43,068 nt of DNA from CALCCV01 sp964388665 (GCA_964388665.1 CAYMBJ010000033.1:1-43068); one strand, 5' to 3'; numbered from the stretch's first letter, positions 8,983-17,738 are shown. The notes: generated from the sequence alone by a model not told the origin. Numbers and translations are program-made.

Positions 8983-9945
8983 GTGGGTTGGGACAGTTTC
9001 GGAAAAGAGTATGAGGCAAAAAAACGGGTCTTTTCCACGATGCTCTCTGGGCTAGGTCTTGTGCTCGGGATTGCTTTTGGCATGTCGTTAGGGATGCTGT
9101 TGGCGCAAGCTCGCTGGGCGCTGGCCGCTTCACCGCTCAGCTCCAAGCCCGATGTGATTTATGGCAAGGATGACCGTGTTGAGCCTGAGAATGTCAGAGA
9201 GATTGCTCTCCAGAGAATCGCCGCAAGCACTCTGGTGATGGTTTATAAAAGAAATATCACCGAAGAGCTGGCAGGGCTTCGCATGGATTCTCATGTTTAT
9301 GGCGAGCACTTCGACCTTTGCAGGGACGAGCGATTTTATGATCAACCAGCAGCGGGAGAGTGCTCGGCTTTTTTGGTTGGCGAGGATATGGTGGCGACCG
9401 CTGGGCACTGTGTTTCTGAGACAAACTGTGCAGAGCGCATGTTTATGTTTGGTTTTCAAATGAAAGCCCCACTGGATTCGGTGACCATCATTCCAAAATC
9501 AGAAGCTTACTCCTGCAAGCGAGTGATGGCTCGGAGTGTATCAGAAACGGTGGATTTTGCTTTGGTGCAACTGGATCGCAAGGTGCTGTACCATGCGCCC
9601 TTGAAGCTGGCATTAGACGAGCCTTTGGTGGATCAAGAGATGCGAGTTATCGGCTATCCTGCTGGTCTGCCGCTCAAGATCGTCGAGCAAGCAAGGGTGA
9701 GGCGGGTGGAAGATGATTTTCTTTCGCTCAATTCAGACACTTTTGGTGGTAGCAGTGGCTCGCCCGTAGTGAATGCAAAAACATTAGAGGTCGTTGGCTT
9801 GATCGCACGTGGTGAAACTGATTTTGAATTTGATGCAAAAAACCGCTGCAGTCGCAGCCATCGTTGCGAAGATGATGCGTGTGATGGTGAAGAGGCCACC
9901 CATATCAGATTTGTCCGTGAAGCTTTGGCGCAGCAAGCTCACTAG
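8983..9945 (+). CDS. Secreted trypsin-like serine protease (S1/S1B type)
   Basis: 320 residues with a hydrophobic N-terminal export segment (MLSGLGLVLGIAFGMSLGMLLAQ, residues ~20-42), so the enzyme should act outside the cytoplasm. The catalytic triad is visible: His in VATAGHC near residue 140, Asp in VDFALVQLD near residue 190, and Ser in FGGSSGSPVV near residue 257. The order and spacing fit chymotrypsin-fold proteases of the V8/glutamyl-endopeptidase type. Cys pairs around His (GECSAF, GHCVSETNCAE) and near the C-terminus (NRCSRSHRCEDDACDGEE) suggest disulfides; the acidic Cys-rich tail is unusual. The GTG start at 8983 has GAGGGGG just upstream; ATG 9040 is an alternative that keeps the signal. 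Substrate unknown. It stands alone. Confidence 0.85.
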   Translation: MGWDSFGKEYEAKKRVFSTMLSGLGLVLGIAFGMSLGMLLAQARWALAASPLSSKPDVIYGKDDRVEPENVREIALQRIAASTLVMVYKRNITEELAGLRMDSHVYGEHFDLCRDERFYDQPAAGECSAFLVGEDMVATAGHCVSETNCAERMFMFGFQMKAPLDSVTIIPKSEAYSCKRVMARSVSETVDFALVQLDRKVLYHAPLKLALDEPLVDQEMRVIGYPAGLPLKIVEQARVRRVEDDFLSLNSDTFGGSSGSPVVNAKTLEVVGLIARGETDFEFDAKNRCSRSHRCEDDACDGEEATHIRFVREALAQQAH

Positions 9946-9994
9946 CGTTTGTAACTGACCCCACTCGGTAGTTCCTTTTTTCAGGAGCCTGTTA

Positions 9995-10876
9995 TTAATT
10001 TCTGGTGAGAGGCTCTTGCTCTCGCAATTCTTTGGGTTTTAAGAAAAACTGCCGCAGCTCTTCGCAAGTTTTCAATTCGTTTTCGCTAAACAGAGCTTTT
10101 CGACGCAGTTCCAGATGCAGAGGTTCGATGCGTTTAGGGAGTCGCCCCAGCAGTCCAAACAAAGTCTTTTTAAATTCAACATCCGCGTCTGTATTGCGGG
10201 AATTGCAAATCTGCCGGAACCAGCGGCTGCCCATCTGCACATGAAAGAGCTCTTCATCATTGATGCGTTTGACCGTGCTCAGGCACAGCTGATCACCAAC
10301 GCCAACGAGTCTCTTTAAGAGTGTGGTGCCAGCATCTAGGCCGCTGCCCTCAAGGTAGCGATGCACCAATACAATTCGCTCAAGCAGAGTGTCGTTAGCA
10401 GATACAGCATCCCAGAGTGAGAGGTGCACGGGCCAGTGGCCCCAGGCAAAGCCCAACTCTTCCAATGTGTTCAAGCAAAGCTCAAAGTGCTCGCCTTCGT
10501 TGAGGGTGAGGTCCAGCAACTCGCGGCGAAACTCTGCGGGAGCATCGGGGTATTCAACAAGGGTACGAAAGGCCAGCTCCATGGCTTGGAGTTCGATATT
10601 GGCCAAATCATGAATCGTGCGCGCCCTGCCTTCGGTGCTGGCAAATCCGAGCTTGGGTGGATGGTATTTTGGGTGCAAGACCTTGCAGTTGCGTGCGGGG
10701 CGGTCGGGTATGCGAAAGTTCTCAGGAGAGGTGTGCGCCCGCTGTGCTGCTTCCTGCCAAACTTTGAGTTTTTGTAAGGGTTCTCTAAGTAAAAATGGAT
10801 TGTCGTCAAGAATCCCATGGCGGTCTTGCTTACGGTTTTTAGGCAGGGTGTTGCATTCGGAATTTGTACCTATCAT
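9995..10876 (-). CDS. DUF455 family ferritin-like protein
   Basis: 293 residues. The central region (NIELQAMELAFRTLVEYPDAP, then LNEGEHFELCLNTLEELG, then INDEELFHVQMGSRWF) carries the Glu/His pattern of a di-iron ferritin-like four-helix bundle as found in the DUF455 family. The function of that family is not established. Ligand candidates are Glu in NIELQ, Glu and His in EGEHFEL, and Glu/His in DEELFHVQ. ATG 10876 is chosen because AAGGGG lies 4 nt upstream; the frame continues open to 10924 without a better site. It converges with the protease gene. Confidence 0.8.
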   Translation of the reverse strand: MIGTNSECNTLPKNRKQDRHGILDDNPFLLREPLQKLKVWQEAAQRAHTSPENFRIPDRPARNCKVLHPKYHPPKLGFASTEGRARTIHDLANIELQAMELAFRTLVEYPDAPAEFRRELLDLTLNEGEHFELCLNTLEELGFAWGHWPVHLSLWDAVSANDTLLERIVLVHRYLEGSGLDAGTTLLKRLVGVGDQLCLSTVKRINDEELFHVQMGSRWFRQICNSRNTDADVEFKKTLFGLLGRLPKRIEPLHLELRRKALFSENELKTCEELRQFFLKPKELREQEPLTRN

Positions 10877-10995
10877 TGTCCCCTTATCTCTTACTTTCGG
10901 CAGGGTTGATAGATGCCGACGCAACAGGCCTCAAAGATTATTGTCGATTTGAGGGGGGCGTGAGCTTTGCGTGGCAGATCTCTGCACGAGAATTT

Positions 10996-11058
10996 GAAAA
11001 ATATGAAAAATATGAAAAATATGGAAAATTTGAAAAGTTTGACAAAATTGACAAACAC
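10996..11058. repeat. 9-bp tandem repeat in the yebC leader
   Basis: Seven consecutive 9-bp units: three GAAAAATAT, then the variants GGAAAATTT, GAAAAGTTT, GACAAAATT and GACAAACAC. The array ends 26 bp before the yebC ATG. It is not in the yebC frame. Such an array can change length by slippage and might alter yebC expression. Confidence 0.85.
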
Positions 11059-11084
11059 AAGGGCTTTTGCTTAGCTATTTTCAT

Positions 11085-11801
11085 ATGGGTAAATCATGGA
11101 AAAATGCATCAAAGGTCGCCAACGCCCAGAAAAAGGGTTTGGTTTTTACAAAGCTCGCGCGCGAGATTCAGGTTGCTGCCAAAATGGGTGGTCCTGATCC
11201 GGCAGCGAACTCACGTCTGCGATTGGCCATTGATGTAGCCAAAGAGGCCAGCTGTCCCAACGACACCATTGACCGCGCCATCAAAAAGGGTGCGGGCCTG
11301 TTGGATGATGGAAAAATCATTGAAGAGGTCACATACGAAGGCTACGGACCGCACGGAGTGGGCGTGATGGTGGAGTGTCAGACCGACAACAAACATCGCA
11401 CGGCACCTGAGGTGCGCAACGCATTCAAAAAGAGCGGCGGCAATATGGGTGAAACCGGCAGTGTCGCATGGATGTTCAGCCGTGTGGGATTGATTGAAGG
11501 CACAAAGAGCGGAAGCTTTGATCCTGATGAAGAGGCCATCGAAGCGGGTGCCGATGAGGTCGAAAAAAACGAAACAGATGACGGGGATCCAGCCGAGTGC
11601 TCTTTTTATTGTGCCTTTGAAAGCTTGGACGCCGTTAAAAATGCATTGGTCCAGCGCGGTTGGAATATAAAAGTCTGTGAGCCTTCCTACAAGGCGACGA
11701 ATATTACGGAGTTAACCGAAGAACAGAAAAAAGAAGTTGAAGAATTTCTTGAGATTTTAGACGATATGGATGACTCACACCGCGTGTACGCCACAATTTA
11801 G
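11085..11801 (+). CDS. yebC: YebC/TACO1 family protein
   Basis: YebC-type proteins were long annotated as transcription regulators; TACO1/YebC proteins are now also linked to translation of difficult (proline-rich) sequences. The 238-residue product starts MGKSWKNASKVANAQKKG, close to the usual GHSKWxNIxHRK opening but diverged. It then shows the hallmark segments FTKLAREIQVAAKMGGPDPAANSRL, PNDTIDRAIKKG, YEGYGPHGVGVMVECQTDNKHRT and GSVAWMFSRVG. Length is normal. ATG 11085 fits the family start; no strong ribosome site is seen and a 9-bp repeat array precedes it. It converges with the pseudouridine synthase gene eight bases away, and a short AT-rich inverted repeat (ATTTAGA / TCTAAAT) spans the two stops. 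Confidence 0.9.
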   Translation: MGKSWKNASKVANAQKKGLVFTKLAREIQVAAKMGGPDPAANSRLRLAIDVAKEASCPNDTIDRAIKKGAGLLDDGKIIEEVTYEGYGPHGVGVMVECQTDNKHRTAPEVRNAFKKSGGNMGETGSVAWMFSRVGLIEGTKSGSFDPDEEAIEAGADEVEKNETDDGDPAECSFYCAFESLDAVKNALVQRGWNIKVCEPSYKATNITELTEEQKKEVEEFLEILDDMDDSHRVYATI

Positions 11802-11814
11802 ACTCATCTCTAAA
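11795..11814. terminator. Short inverted repeat between convergent yebC and rlu stops
   Basis: ATTTAGA / TCTAAAT arms separated by 6 nt span both stop codons. The stem is AT-rich and weak, so a bidirectional terminator role is only a possibility. Confidence 0.25.
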
Positions 11815-12562
11815 TAGAATTGGGGCAAATCATCCACTGTCCCACTGGCAGTGCACCGAGCTGCAATTTACCAATGCGAACGCGCTTAAGAAATGTCACC
11901 TGAAGATCAACAGCCTCGCACATGCGGCGAATTTGGCGTTTGCGACCCTCCTGGAGAATAAAAACCATAAATTGGTTGTCACGCTTATAAATCCGCGCAG
12001 GTCGCAACGGGCGGCCATCCAGCTCAAGGCCATGCTTTAGCAGCGACAGCTTTCTGGCAGTGATGGTTCCATCCACTCGCACGAGGTACTCTTTTTCGAT
12101 ATCGCTGTCGGGCGAGATCAATTTTTTAGCTAGGCGGCCGTCCTGCGTGAATACGATCAGGCCTTGCGAGTCAATGTCGAGTCGCCCAGCTGGTGCCAAA
12201 CCCTTGAGGTCGCGAAATGTGGAGATGCGATTGCGCTGCGAAGTTTGCGGTGCCTCACTCCATTGATTTTCTGGGGTGATCAAGGAGAGCGCATGTGGAT
12301 GATTGTCTTCAGGTGTTGAGGAGACGTAGCCCATTGGTTTGTGAAGAACAATCGAAAGGAGCTGCTTCTGTTCGCGCAGAGCCTGGGGATCCAAGGTGAC
12401 GCGCGAATGAAGGGGAATCTTTGCACCCAACTGAGAGATCACTTCGCCGTTAACATAAACCCAGCCCTTTTCAATCCAAACATCGGCTTCTCGCCGAGAG
12501 CAAAGGCCTTTTTCTGACATCAATTTTGAAAGTCGCACCAGTTCCGCGGTAGGCTCACCCAT
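11810..12562 (-). CDS. RsuA/RluB/RluF-family rRNA pseudouridine synthase
   Basis: Isomerises a uridine in rRNA to pseudouridine. Of 250 residues, an N-terminal S4 RNA-binding domain (VRLSKLMSEKGLCSRREADVWIEKGWVYVNGEVI) is followed by the catalytic domain. The latter contains GRLDIDSQGLIVFTQDG, with the catalytic Asp in the GRLD motif near residue 122, then KEYLVRVDG and the family-typical EGRKRQIRRMCEAV. The motif set is that of the RsuA branch; whether it acts like RluB, RluF or RsuA cannot be told from sequence alone. The start at 12562 is needed to include the S4 domain and overlaps the end of queD by 43 bases, so the two are co-transcribed. Confidence 0.88.
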   Translation of the reverse strand: MGEPTAELVRLSKLMSEKGLCSRREADVWIEKGWVYVNGEVISQLGAKIPLHSRVTLDPQALREQKQLLSIVLHKPMGYVSSTPEDNHPHALSLITPENQWSEAPQTSQRNRISTFRDLKGLAPAGRLDIDSQGLIVFTQDGRLAKKLISPDSDIEKEYLVRVDGTITARKLSLLKHGLELDGRPLRPARIYKRDNQFMVFILQEGRKRQIRRMCEAVDLQVTFLKRVRIGKLQLGALPVGQWMICPNSI

Positions 12563-12933
12563 AAATCATCCATTTCGTAGAGCTCAATTTTCTCAAGCAA
12601 AGGAAAATCCTTCAACTGCAACCAAAGGTACTTGGCGATATTCTCCGTGGTTGGAATGTGAGTTCTAAAGAAATCGAAACCAAAATTCAAGTGTTCATGG
12701 TCAATTTTGTCAATTTGTCGATGGATGGATTGCCGAGTGGCTGACATCGAGCGCTCGGGTGGAGTTTGCAAATCTTCGGGATGTAAAAAGAACAGGGCGC
12801 GGTAATTGTGACCGTGACCGTGCTCCGTATAGCACCGACCAAAGACACGGCGATTTTCAGCGGCTGACCATTCAGGGTTTTTATAAAAATGAGCGGCGGC
12901 AAAGCGACACTCCATAATTTCCATTATCTGCAT
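12520..12933 (-). CDS. queD: 6-carboxy-tetrahydropterin synthase / 6-pyruvoyl-tetrahydropterin synthase family (QueD-like)
   Basis: QueD makes 6-carboxy-5,6,7,8-tetrahydropterin on the queuosine/7-deazaguanine pathway. The fold signature is present: CRFAAAHFY (first zinc His), GRCYTEHGHGHNYR (catalytic Cys and the HGH zinc pair), DHEHLN and PTTENIAKYLW. Length (~137 residues) is normal. Several close starts are possible: GTG 12948, ATG 12933, ATG 12924 and ATG 12915. None has a strong ribosome site; 12933 is a middle choice. It overlaps the downstream pseudouridine synthase gene. No other queuosine gene is in the window, so the pathway assignment rests on family similarity alone. Confidence 0.85.
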   Translation of the reverse strand: MQIMEIMECRFAAAHFYKNPEWSAAENRRVFGRCYTEHGHGHNYRALFFLHPEDLQTPPERSMSATRQSIHRQIDKIDHEHLNFGFDFFRTHIPTTENIAKYLWLQLKDFPLLEKIELYEMDDLWVSLPRNWCDFQN

Positions 12934-13095
12934 GCTTGATAGGGTCACGTGGTTTTCGGCAAAAGTCCAGAGCTGCCGCCCGATGGAATGAACTTTGGAG
13001 TATCAAGGGTGTAGGTCCATGAGTGGTCGTCAATTCCAATTGGGCATTGGCTCCCCTCAGGGCATTGTCAAAATTGTAGACAGGTGGCTAGCGCT

Positions 13096-14601
13096 ATGAA
13101 AATGTCAAAACGGCAATACAGTCAAAAGGGGCGCATTCGCCTCCTCCTGCTCTCTGCCTTGGCTTTTTGTTTGGCTATGATTGCGGTGCCCGAACATCAC
13201 TCGGATGATGAATCGAGCGTGTCTTTTGCGTCGACGGCACCCAACTCTCTACAAAATGCAGGCCCTCGCCGAGATGCCGAGGTGGCGCGCGCGCAAAGTG
13301 CTGTTGCAAAACTCCTGAGCGAGCGCTTCTGGCAACCAGAGAAGAGCCACCGGAATTGGTTGTTTCAGCCAAAGCCAGCACCGAAACAGCAAGCTTATCA
13401 GATGCCAAAACCGATCACTGCCTATGCTGTTAATCCTTATTTTGATCCCATCAAGAAGGGGCAACCCTTGTTCAATTCGATGCAGCCTTACGCTTTGCCC
13501 GAAGGGGCTCAGTTGCAGGTTACGATTCCCAATCTTCCTGCTAAGTATGCGGAGGCAAGCCTTGCCGAGCAGTTGAATTATCAGAATTTGGTTGTCAGGG
13601 CCAAATTGGACAGGCTGATGCAAAGGCAATTGATAAGCGAAGAGTTGGCGCAACTGATCCTCGAAAGGGACGGACGAAGAATGGTTCTTGCGCAGGTCAA
13701 TCCCCCGCCACAGGACTGGAAAAAGGGCATCAAGCATTACAAGGAGTCGGCAGAGCCCTTTGAGGTTTTTGTTGAAGCCAAGCAATTGCTAGATCGATAT
13801 GACTCCGTAGATATGGGTCCCGGAATAGACAATGACATTCAAGATTCAGAAGGCGACTTTGATGGAAAGCTGATTCCGCTGCCAGAGGAGGCGGCGGGAA
13901 TTCCGCCTGATACAATTCGGCAGTCTCCGTCGAGCAGCCAAGCGGGACGCTGCCAAGACTGCGATCGCGGTTCTCAAAGTGGAGAGAGCAGAATTGAGGC
14001 TCTTCAAAATGTTGCACAGGATCTTCTAAGGCGCACTCGGGGTTCATCAGAGGTCCCCAACAGGGCGGAGGTGAATTCTGGTCATGGCACCAGCACAGAA
14101 GAGGCAGCGGTGGCGAACTCTGGAAGTGGCAGTCAAGATTGGAAGACCAGATACGAAAATACTCCAGAGGTACTCAGAACTTTAGAGTACGCCGTGGGAG
14201 CGGCGGGACGGACGTGGCAAGGTTACTGCTATCGCAAGATAAAGCAAGCCCTCTTGGCCGGCGGGCTTGTTACAGGTGGCTATTGGAGCTCGCAGGCCGC
14301 GCGCAATGGCGCGACTGACTTGCTTGATCGAGGCTTTGTCAATCTGGTGAATGGCCCTTGGAATGGCGACGGAGTGAGCCTGCCGCAGATCACTGATGTC
14401 CGTGATGCTCCTGAGGGAGCTGTGTTGGTGTATGAAGGAGGTAACAATACCACGTGTGGCGGTCAATTGTGCGGGCATATAGAAATCAAGTCAGGTCCAG
14501 GGTACACGGCAGTGAGCGAGGTCATTCACGACAATCCTATGAATCCAGAAAGGTATCGTTTGGTAGGAGTCATGGTCAAGCCAGAATTTCTGTGCAATTG
14601 A
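13096..14601 (+). CDS. Secreted protein with C-terminal Cys/His hydrolase-like domain (NlpC/P60- or CHAP-like), putative cell-wall hydrolase
   Basis: 501 residues. After the basic start KMSKRQYSQKGRIR, a hydrophobic stretch (LLLLSALAFCLAMIAV) is an export signal or anchor. A long Pro/Gln- and Ser-rich region (residues ~50-345) follows, with CQDCDRGSQSGES around residue 290. The C-terminal ~150 residues resemble small papain-like peptidoglycan hydrolases. A candidate nucleophile Cys lies in WQGYCYRKIK near residue 378. GAVLVYEGG follows, then a His in CGHIEIKSG near residue 460. The assignment comes from this Cys-...-GAVLVY-...-GHIEIK layout, not a full domain match. The start at ATG 13096 follows AGGTGG; the frame extends to GTG 13084. 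It converges with a lytic-transglycosylase-like gene 32 bp away, which supports a cell-wall role. Confidence 0.68.
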   Translation: MKMSKRQYSQKGRIRLLLLSALAFCLAMIAVPEHHSDDESSVSFASTAPNSLQNAGPRRDAEVARAQSAVAKLLSERFWQPEKSHRNWLFQPKPAPKQQAYQMPKPITAYAVNPYFDPIKKGQPLFNSMQPYALPEGAQLQVTIPNLPAKYAEASLAEQLNYQNLVVRAKLDRLMQRQLISEELAQLILERDGRRMVLAQVNPPPQDWKKGIKHYKESAEPFEVFVEAKQLLDRYDSVDMGPGIDNDIQDSEGDFDGKLIPLPEEAAGIPPDTIRQSPSSSQAGRCQDCDRGSQSGESRIEALQNVAQDLLRRTRGSSEVPNRAEVNSGHGTSTEEAAVANSGSGSQDWKTRYENTPEVLRTLEYAVGAAGRTWQGYCYRKIKQALLAGGLVTGGYWSSQAARNGATDLLDRGFVNLVNGPWNGDGVSLPQITDVRDAPEGAVLVYEGGNNTTCGGQLCGHIEIKSGPGYTAVSEVIHDNPMNPERYRLVGVMVKPEFLCN

Positions 14602-14632
14602 TTGGGTGCCATTGCTGACTTCGCTCACTTGA

Positions 14633-16297
14633 TTACTGCGGTCTTTTTGGTTTTGCCATTGGTTTTGGAAATGTATAATCGGGAGGCGGTGGTGGAAGCA
14701 TGGAGTTGAAGTCTTTCCAGGACATGGCTTCACCACCAACGATGTTTTTTTCAAGATTTGCTCTGTTCGACTCGAAGTGGTCCTCGGGAAAGACGCCACA
14801 TTTTTCAAACTGAGCGCGGCTAGCTGATTTGTCTCTAAAGACTGATGAGTTTTCTGGGTCGAGGCATTGGCGAATGGAATTAACATAAATTTGTGTTTGG
14901 TTGGTTAGCCCCGAAGAGCCATCGATTTTTTGATTGCCGCACAGCTTTGGTATAATGGCCCTCCAATTGGGATCGCGATCACCAGCGTTGTATCGGATCA
15001 GCGAAGAATGCATTGCGGGAGTATAAGCATCTGACAAAATTTGATTAGGTTCATCTGGAGTGAGATCAGTATGAGTGAGAAGGTTTAAACAGGATTCCGG
15101 GTCAAGCTGTGCATTAGAAGCTCGGTTTTCATAATGTTCTCGAAACGCCGCATAGGCCCGCTTGAGCGTGTATTTTTTATAGAGAACTCCAACAATGGCA
15201 GATATGGCAATGGCGCGACTTTTTGCTTCTGAGTCTTGCTGATTGCTAAATAGTTGATCTGGGTTCTTCAGCTCTTCCGGTTTTGGCGGCTTTTCGATTT
15301 TTAAGATTTGAAAATACCTGTACCATTCGTTGATTAGGCTTTCATCATACTGGTTCTCGTAATTCTCCGTAGAGACAAGCATATTGTGGACTTGTGCGAT
15401 CGCGCTGTCTGTTGTCTGTAGAATTCCTCTTGCGTCAGCACTGCTATGTGCTTGAGTATCAAAATCTGACTCTTGCAGCGCCATGCAAATACTCAAGGCT
15501 TCATTTTGTCCCGTAGCTCGGCTTGCAGCTCGGATGTAGGAGAGGAGCTGTCGGCGAAATTTTTTATCATATTCAGTTGCAGCAGGGAGTTTTGAAAATC
15601 GACAAACGAAATTATCAAGTGCCGGGATGCTTTTTGGGTAGTCGAGAAGATTGTATTTTCCGGAATTTACGTTGGTGCAAATGGCCGGATCCTGATTAAA
15701 ATTCTGAATGTTGTCAATAAATTCAACAAGCATGGATGCACTGGCCGCAGATGTTGGGGCGAAAGGAGGCTTAGACATGACTACTACCCCGAAGGCATCA
15801 AAAGCACTTTTCCTTTGTAGAAAAATTCGATCACCCTCTTTTATCGTATAATTTGAAAGTTCCAGTTCGGAGGAGGGAAGTTTCAGCTCATAATAGAGTT
15901 CAGCCTCAAAACTGCCAATTCCATTGGATGAATTGGCAGGAGATTCTCGTCGACCTCTTATCGCAAATTCCAAATAGTTTGCCGATGCGCCCATTTCAAC
16001 ATTTGTGCCTTGGGGCAATTCAGTCAAATAGGTTGCTCCATCCGAACTAACGACTCTAATGGGGACGGGATTTTGTACACTTAGGTTGGCTCGGCTGGTA
16101 TCAAAATTTAGACGCGGGCTCTGGAGTTCACTAATCAAGTTGTAATGGTCAGGGGGCGCGGTCCTTTCTGAGAGCGGCGGCTTTGGAACAACCGGAGCAA
16201 AGATTTCAAACTTTGGTTGTTCTTGCGCCTTTGCAAGAAAACAGACGAGAATTGATGTCAGAAGAAGTGGTTTGCCAGCTTGAATTCGAATATTCAT
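14633..16297 (-). CDS. Secreted lytic-transglycosylase-like protein
   Basis: 554 residues with a signal peptide (LLLTSILVCFLAKAQ, cleavage near residue 24). Residues ~70-180 are beta-rich (VPIRVVSSDGATYLTELPQG, YTIKEGDRIFLQRK) and may form an SH3-like binding domain. From about residue 250 the sequence matches the lysozyme-like transglycosylase pattern. ALSICMALQESDFDTQAHSS contains the probable catalytic Glu near residue 271 in ES-x-F, and DARGILQTT matches the A-x-G-L-x-Q motif. A later SLIRYNAGDRD matches the YNAG motif of the SLT fold. Such enzymes cleave the MurNAc-GlcNAc bond of peptidoglycan, forming 1,6-anhydro ends. The partner convergent gene is also a putative wall hydrolase. Promoter elements were not identified. 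Confidence 0.74.
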   Translation of the reverse strand: MNIRIQAGKPLLLTSILVCFLAKAQEQPKFEIFAPVVPKPPLSERTAPPDHYNLISELQSPRLNFDTSRANLSVQNPVPIRVVSSDGATYLTELPQGTNVEMGASANYLEFAIRGRRESPANSSNGIGSFEAELYYELKLPSSELELSNYTIKEGDRIFLQRKSAFDAFGVVVMSKPPFAPTSAASASMLVEFIDNIQNFNQDPAICTNVNSGKYNLLDYPKSIPALDNFVCRFSKLPAATEYDKKFRRQLLSYIRAASRATGQNEALSICMALQESDFDTQAHSSADARGILQTTDSAIAQVHNMLVSTENYENQYDESLINEWYRYFQILKIEKPPKPEELKNPDQLFSNQQDSEAKSRAIAISAIVGVLYKKYTLKRAYAAFREHYENRASNAQLDPESCLNLLTHTDLTPDEPNQILSDAYTPAMHSSLIRYNAGDRDPNWRAIIPKLCGNQKIDGSSGLTNQTQIYVNSIRQCLDPENSSVFRDKSASRAQFEKCGVFPEDHFESNRANLEKNIVGGEAMSWKDFNSMLPPPPPDYTFPKPMAKPKRPQ

Positions 16298-16460
16298 TAC
16301 TGCAATGATAGCTGAGTGATAATGAATCAGGTAGCTCGCAAGCCATCGGATCCGACTGATCCTGCCGAAAGTCCGTAGAACTCATTTCAAAAATCAGCAA
16401 CAATTGAGCCAGACGTGCAAGCCATACGGCACGTCTGGATCTGAGTTTTTCAGGATCCTA

Positions 16461-16781
16461 TTAGAAATTACCACATTCTGCAACGGTTCTGTATTTGCTC
16501 CAAGCGGGATTAGAAATCGCGTACTTGGTAACAGAAACTGTCCAATTAGAGTCAGACACAGAAAAGATAAAAGTTTTATCTACCTGGCCCTGGTCAATTT
16601 CGTCGAGTTCAATTCTAACTAGATCTAGGTCATGCTCTGTGATTGCGGGATTAGCTAGGCAAACCGCATTTACTTCGGAAACGGCTCTGACTAAAACTTC
16701 GCGTTCAACACCATTGCCAGCAAAGGCAAACAGGGGAAGGAAGCTCAGTGCTACGATCGTCTTTAGAGAAACGCTTTTCAT
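16461..16781 (-). CDS. Small secreted protein of unknown function
   Basis: 106 residues with a signal peptide (MKSVSLKTIVALSFLPLFAFAGNG, cleavage after AFA near residue 21). The mature part has two Cys (NAVCLANP and AECGNF) that may form a disulfide and no recognised motif. ATG 16781 is chosen because AAAGGA lies about ten bases upstream; the open frame continues to 16886 but would add 35 residues before a normal signal peptide. Divergent from the interrupted regulator gene at 16878. Confidence 0.62.
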   Translation of the reverse strand: MKSVSLKTIVALSFLPLFAFAGNGVEREVLVRAVSEVNAVCLANPAITEHDLDLVRIELDEIDQGQVDKTFIFSVSDSNWTVSVTKYAISNPAWSKYRTVAECGNF

Positions 16782-16877
16782 CTGTGGATGTCCTTTCGTT
16801 GATTTTCGAGAACGACTACCCATAGAGTGTTCAAAGAGCCAGTCTTTAATTTTGAGATTATCTACCGATAGAAGATT

Positions 16878-17714
16878 ATGACTCAATTTTCGATAACTCT
16901 AAAAAAAATTCGGGCAAAGATGGGCTATAAGCAGGCAAAAGCCTTTTACAATTATATCATGGAAGGAGGCGTCTCCTGAAATTACCAACACTATATGAAA
17001 ATCGAAAATGGTGGAGTATCTCCCTCATCCCAATTTATAAATGAGCTCACTGCGTGCCTACCTAAGAATCAGGCTGAAATTTTGATTCAAATCTACTGTG
17101 CAGAAACTTTTCCAAAGTTTCGCTATCTTTTTGCTGAGAAGATGGTCATGGAATCGGAGGAGGCCCCCAGTGGCATTACAAAATCAAAAGCTTCGCCGCA
17201 GAGTGGCTCTCAAAAGGAGCTTGGGCCTCGTCAGGTCCATTTAATTGCAAGGACTCAGATCCACTACTATCTGTTTCTGACTCTGACTTTGGCGCGGACA
17301 CCAGTTTCTATAAAAGAGCTTAGGTTATCGTCGTTTCTAAACAAATTGTCAGCTCGCAAGACCATGGATGCACTCAGTGATTTAGTTGAGGCCAAGGTTG
17401 TGCGACAGATTGAAACTGATCACTTTCAGGCGGTGGCTTTGGACGTGCGCTTTCCTCCCCGATCCGACTCCATCGGTGACCTGTATGGCAAAATGGATGC
17501 TTGGGATTTAGATTTTGGTGATGCCATGGATTTTTCAAGCGTGATTCGAAAGTCGATGATTCGACGAGTGTCCTTTCGCTATATGCACCTGTTTTTAAAA
17601 CAAATTGATATTTTGTTTGAGTTAATAAAAGCCTCTGATGAACTCGATCCTCGATTCAACAACCAGGTCATACAATTTATTGTCTCATTTAAAAAAGGTG
17701 AACTGCCAGGATAA
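16878..17714 (+). CDS. Putative regulator (HTH/TIGR02147-DUF4423-like) interrupted by one in-frame TGA
   Basis: A single reading frame from ATG 16878 to the stop at 17714 (278 codons) is broken only by TGA at codon 34 (16977-16979). The residues before it (ITLKKIRAKMGYKQAKAFYNYI) and after it (NYQHYMKIENGGVSPS) join into one helix-turn-helix-like domain of the type that opens Bdellovibrio TIGR02147-related regulators. The remainder (KTMDALSDLVEAKVVRQIE) resembles the DUF4423 part. If the TGA stops translation, an internal start at ATG 16995 would give a 239-residue protein lacking the first half of the DNA-binding domain. GGAAGGAGG at 16961-16969 is too far from 16995 to be its ribosome site. 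A single TGG-to-TGA change would explain the break. The family call is tentative; the interruption is seen directly. Confidence 0.6.
16977..16979 (+). other. In-frame TGA (codon 34) in the putative regulator
   Basis: Frame-preserving stop with homologous-looking sequence on both sides. A small GGAG/CTCC hairpin (GGAGGCGTCTCC) directly precedes it. Confidence 0.8.
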
Positions 17715-17738
17715 CAAAAAGCAAAAAGTCGTGGGGAA

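Noticed and set aside
8967..9014. 15-codon leader-like frame before the protease gene
   Set aside because: Too short and without a run of regulatory codons or an attenuator hairpin.
10864..11238. 124-codon frame across the 9-bp repeats and the yebC start
   Set aside because: It exists because the repeat array lacks stops; its later part is the yebC gene in another frame.
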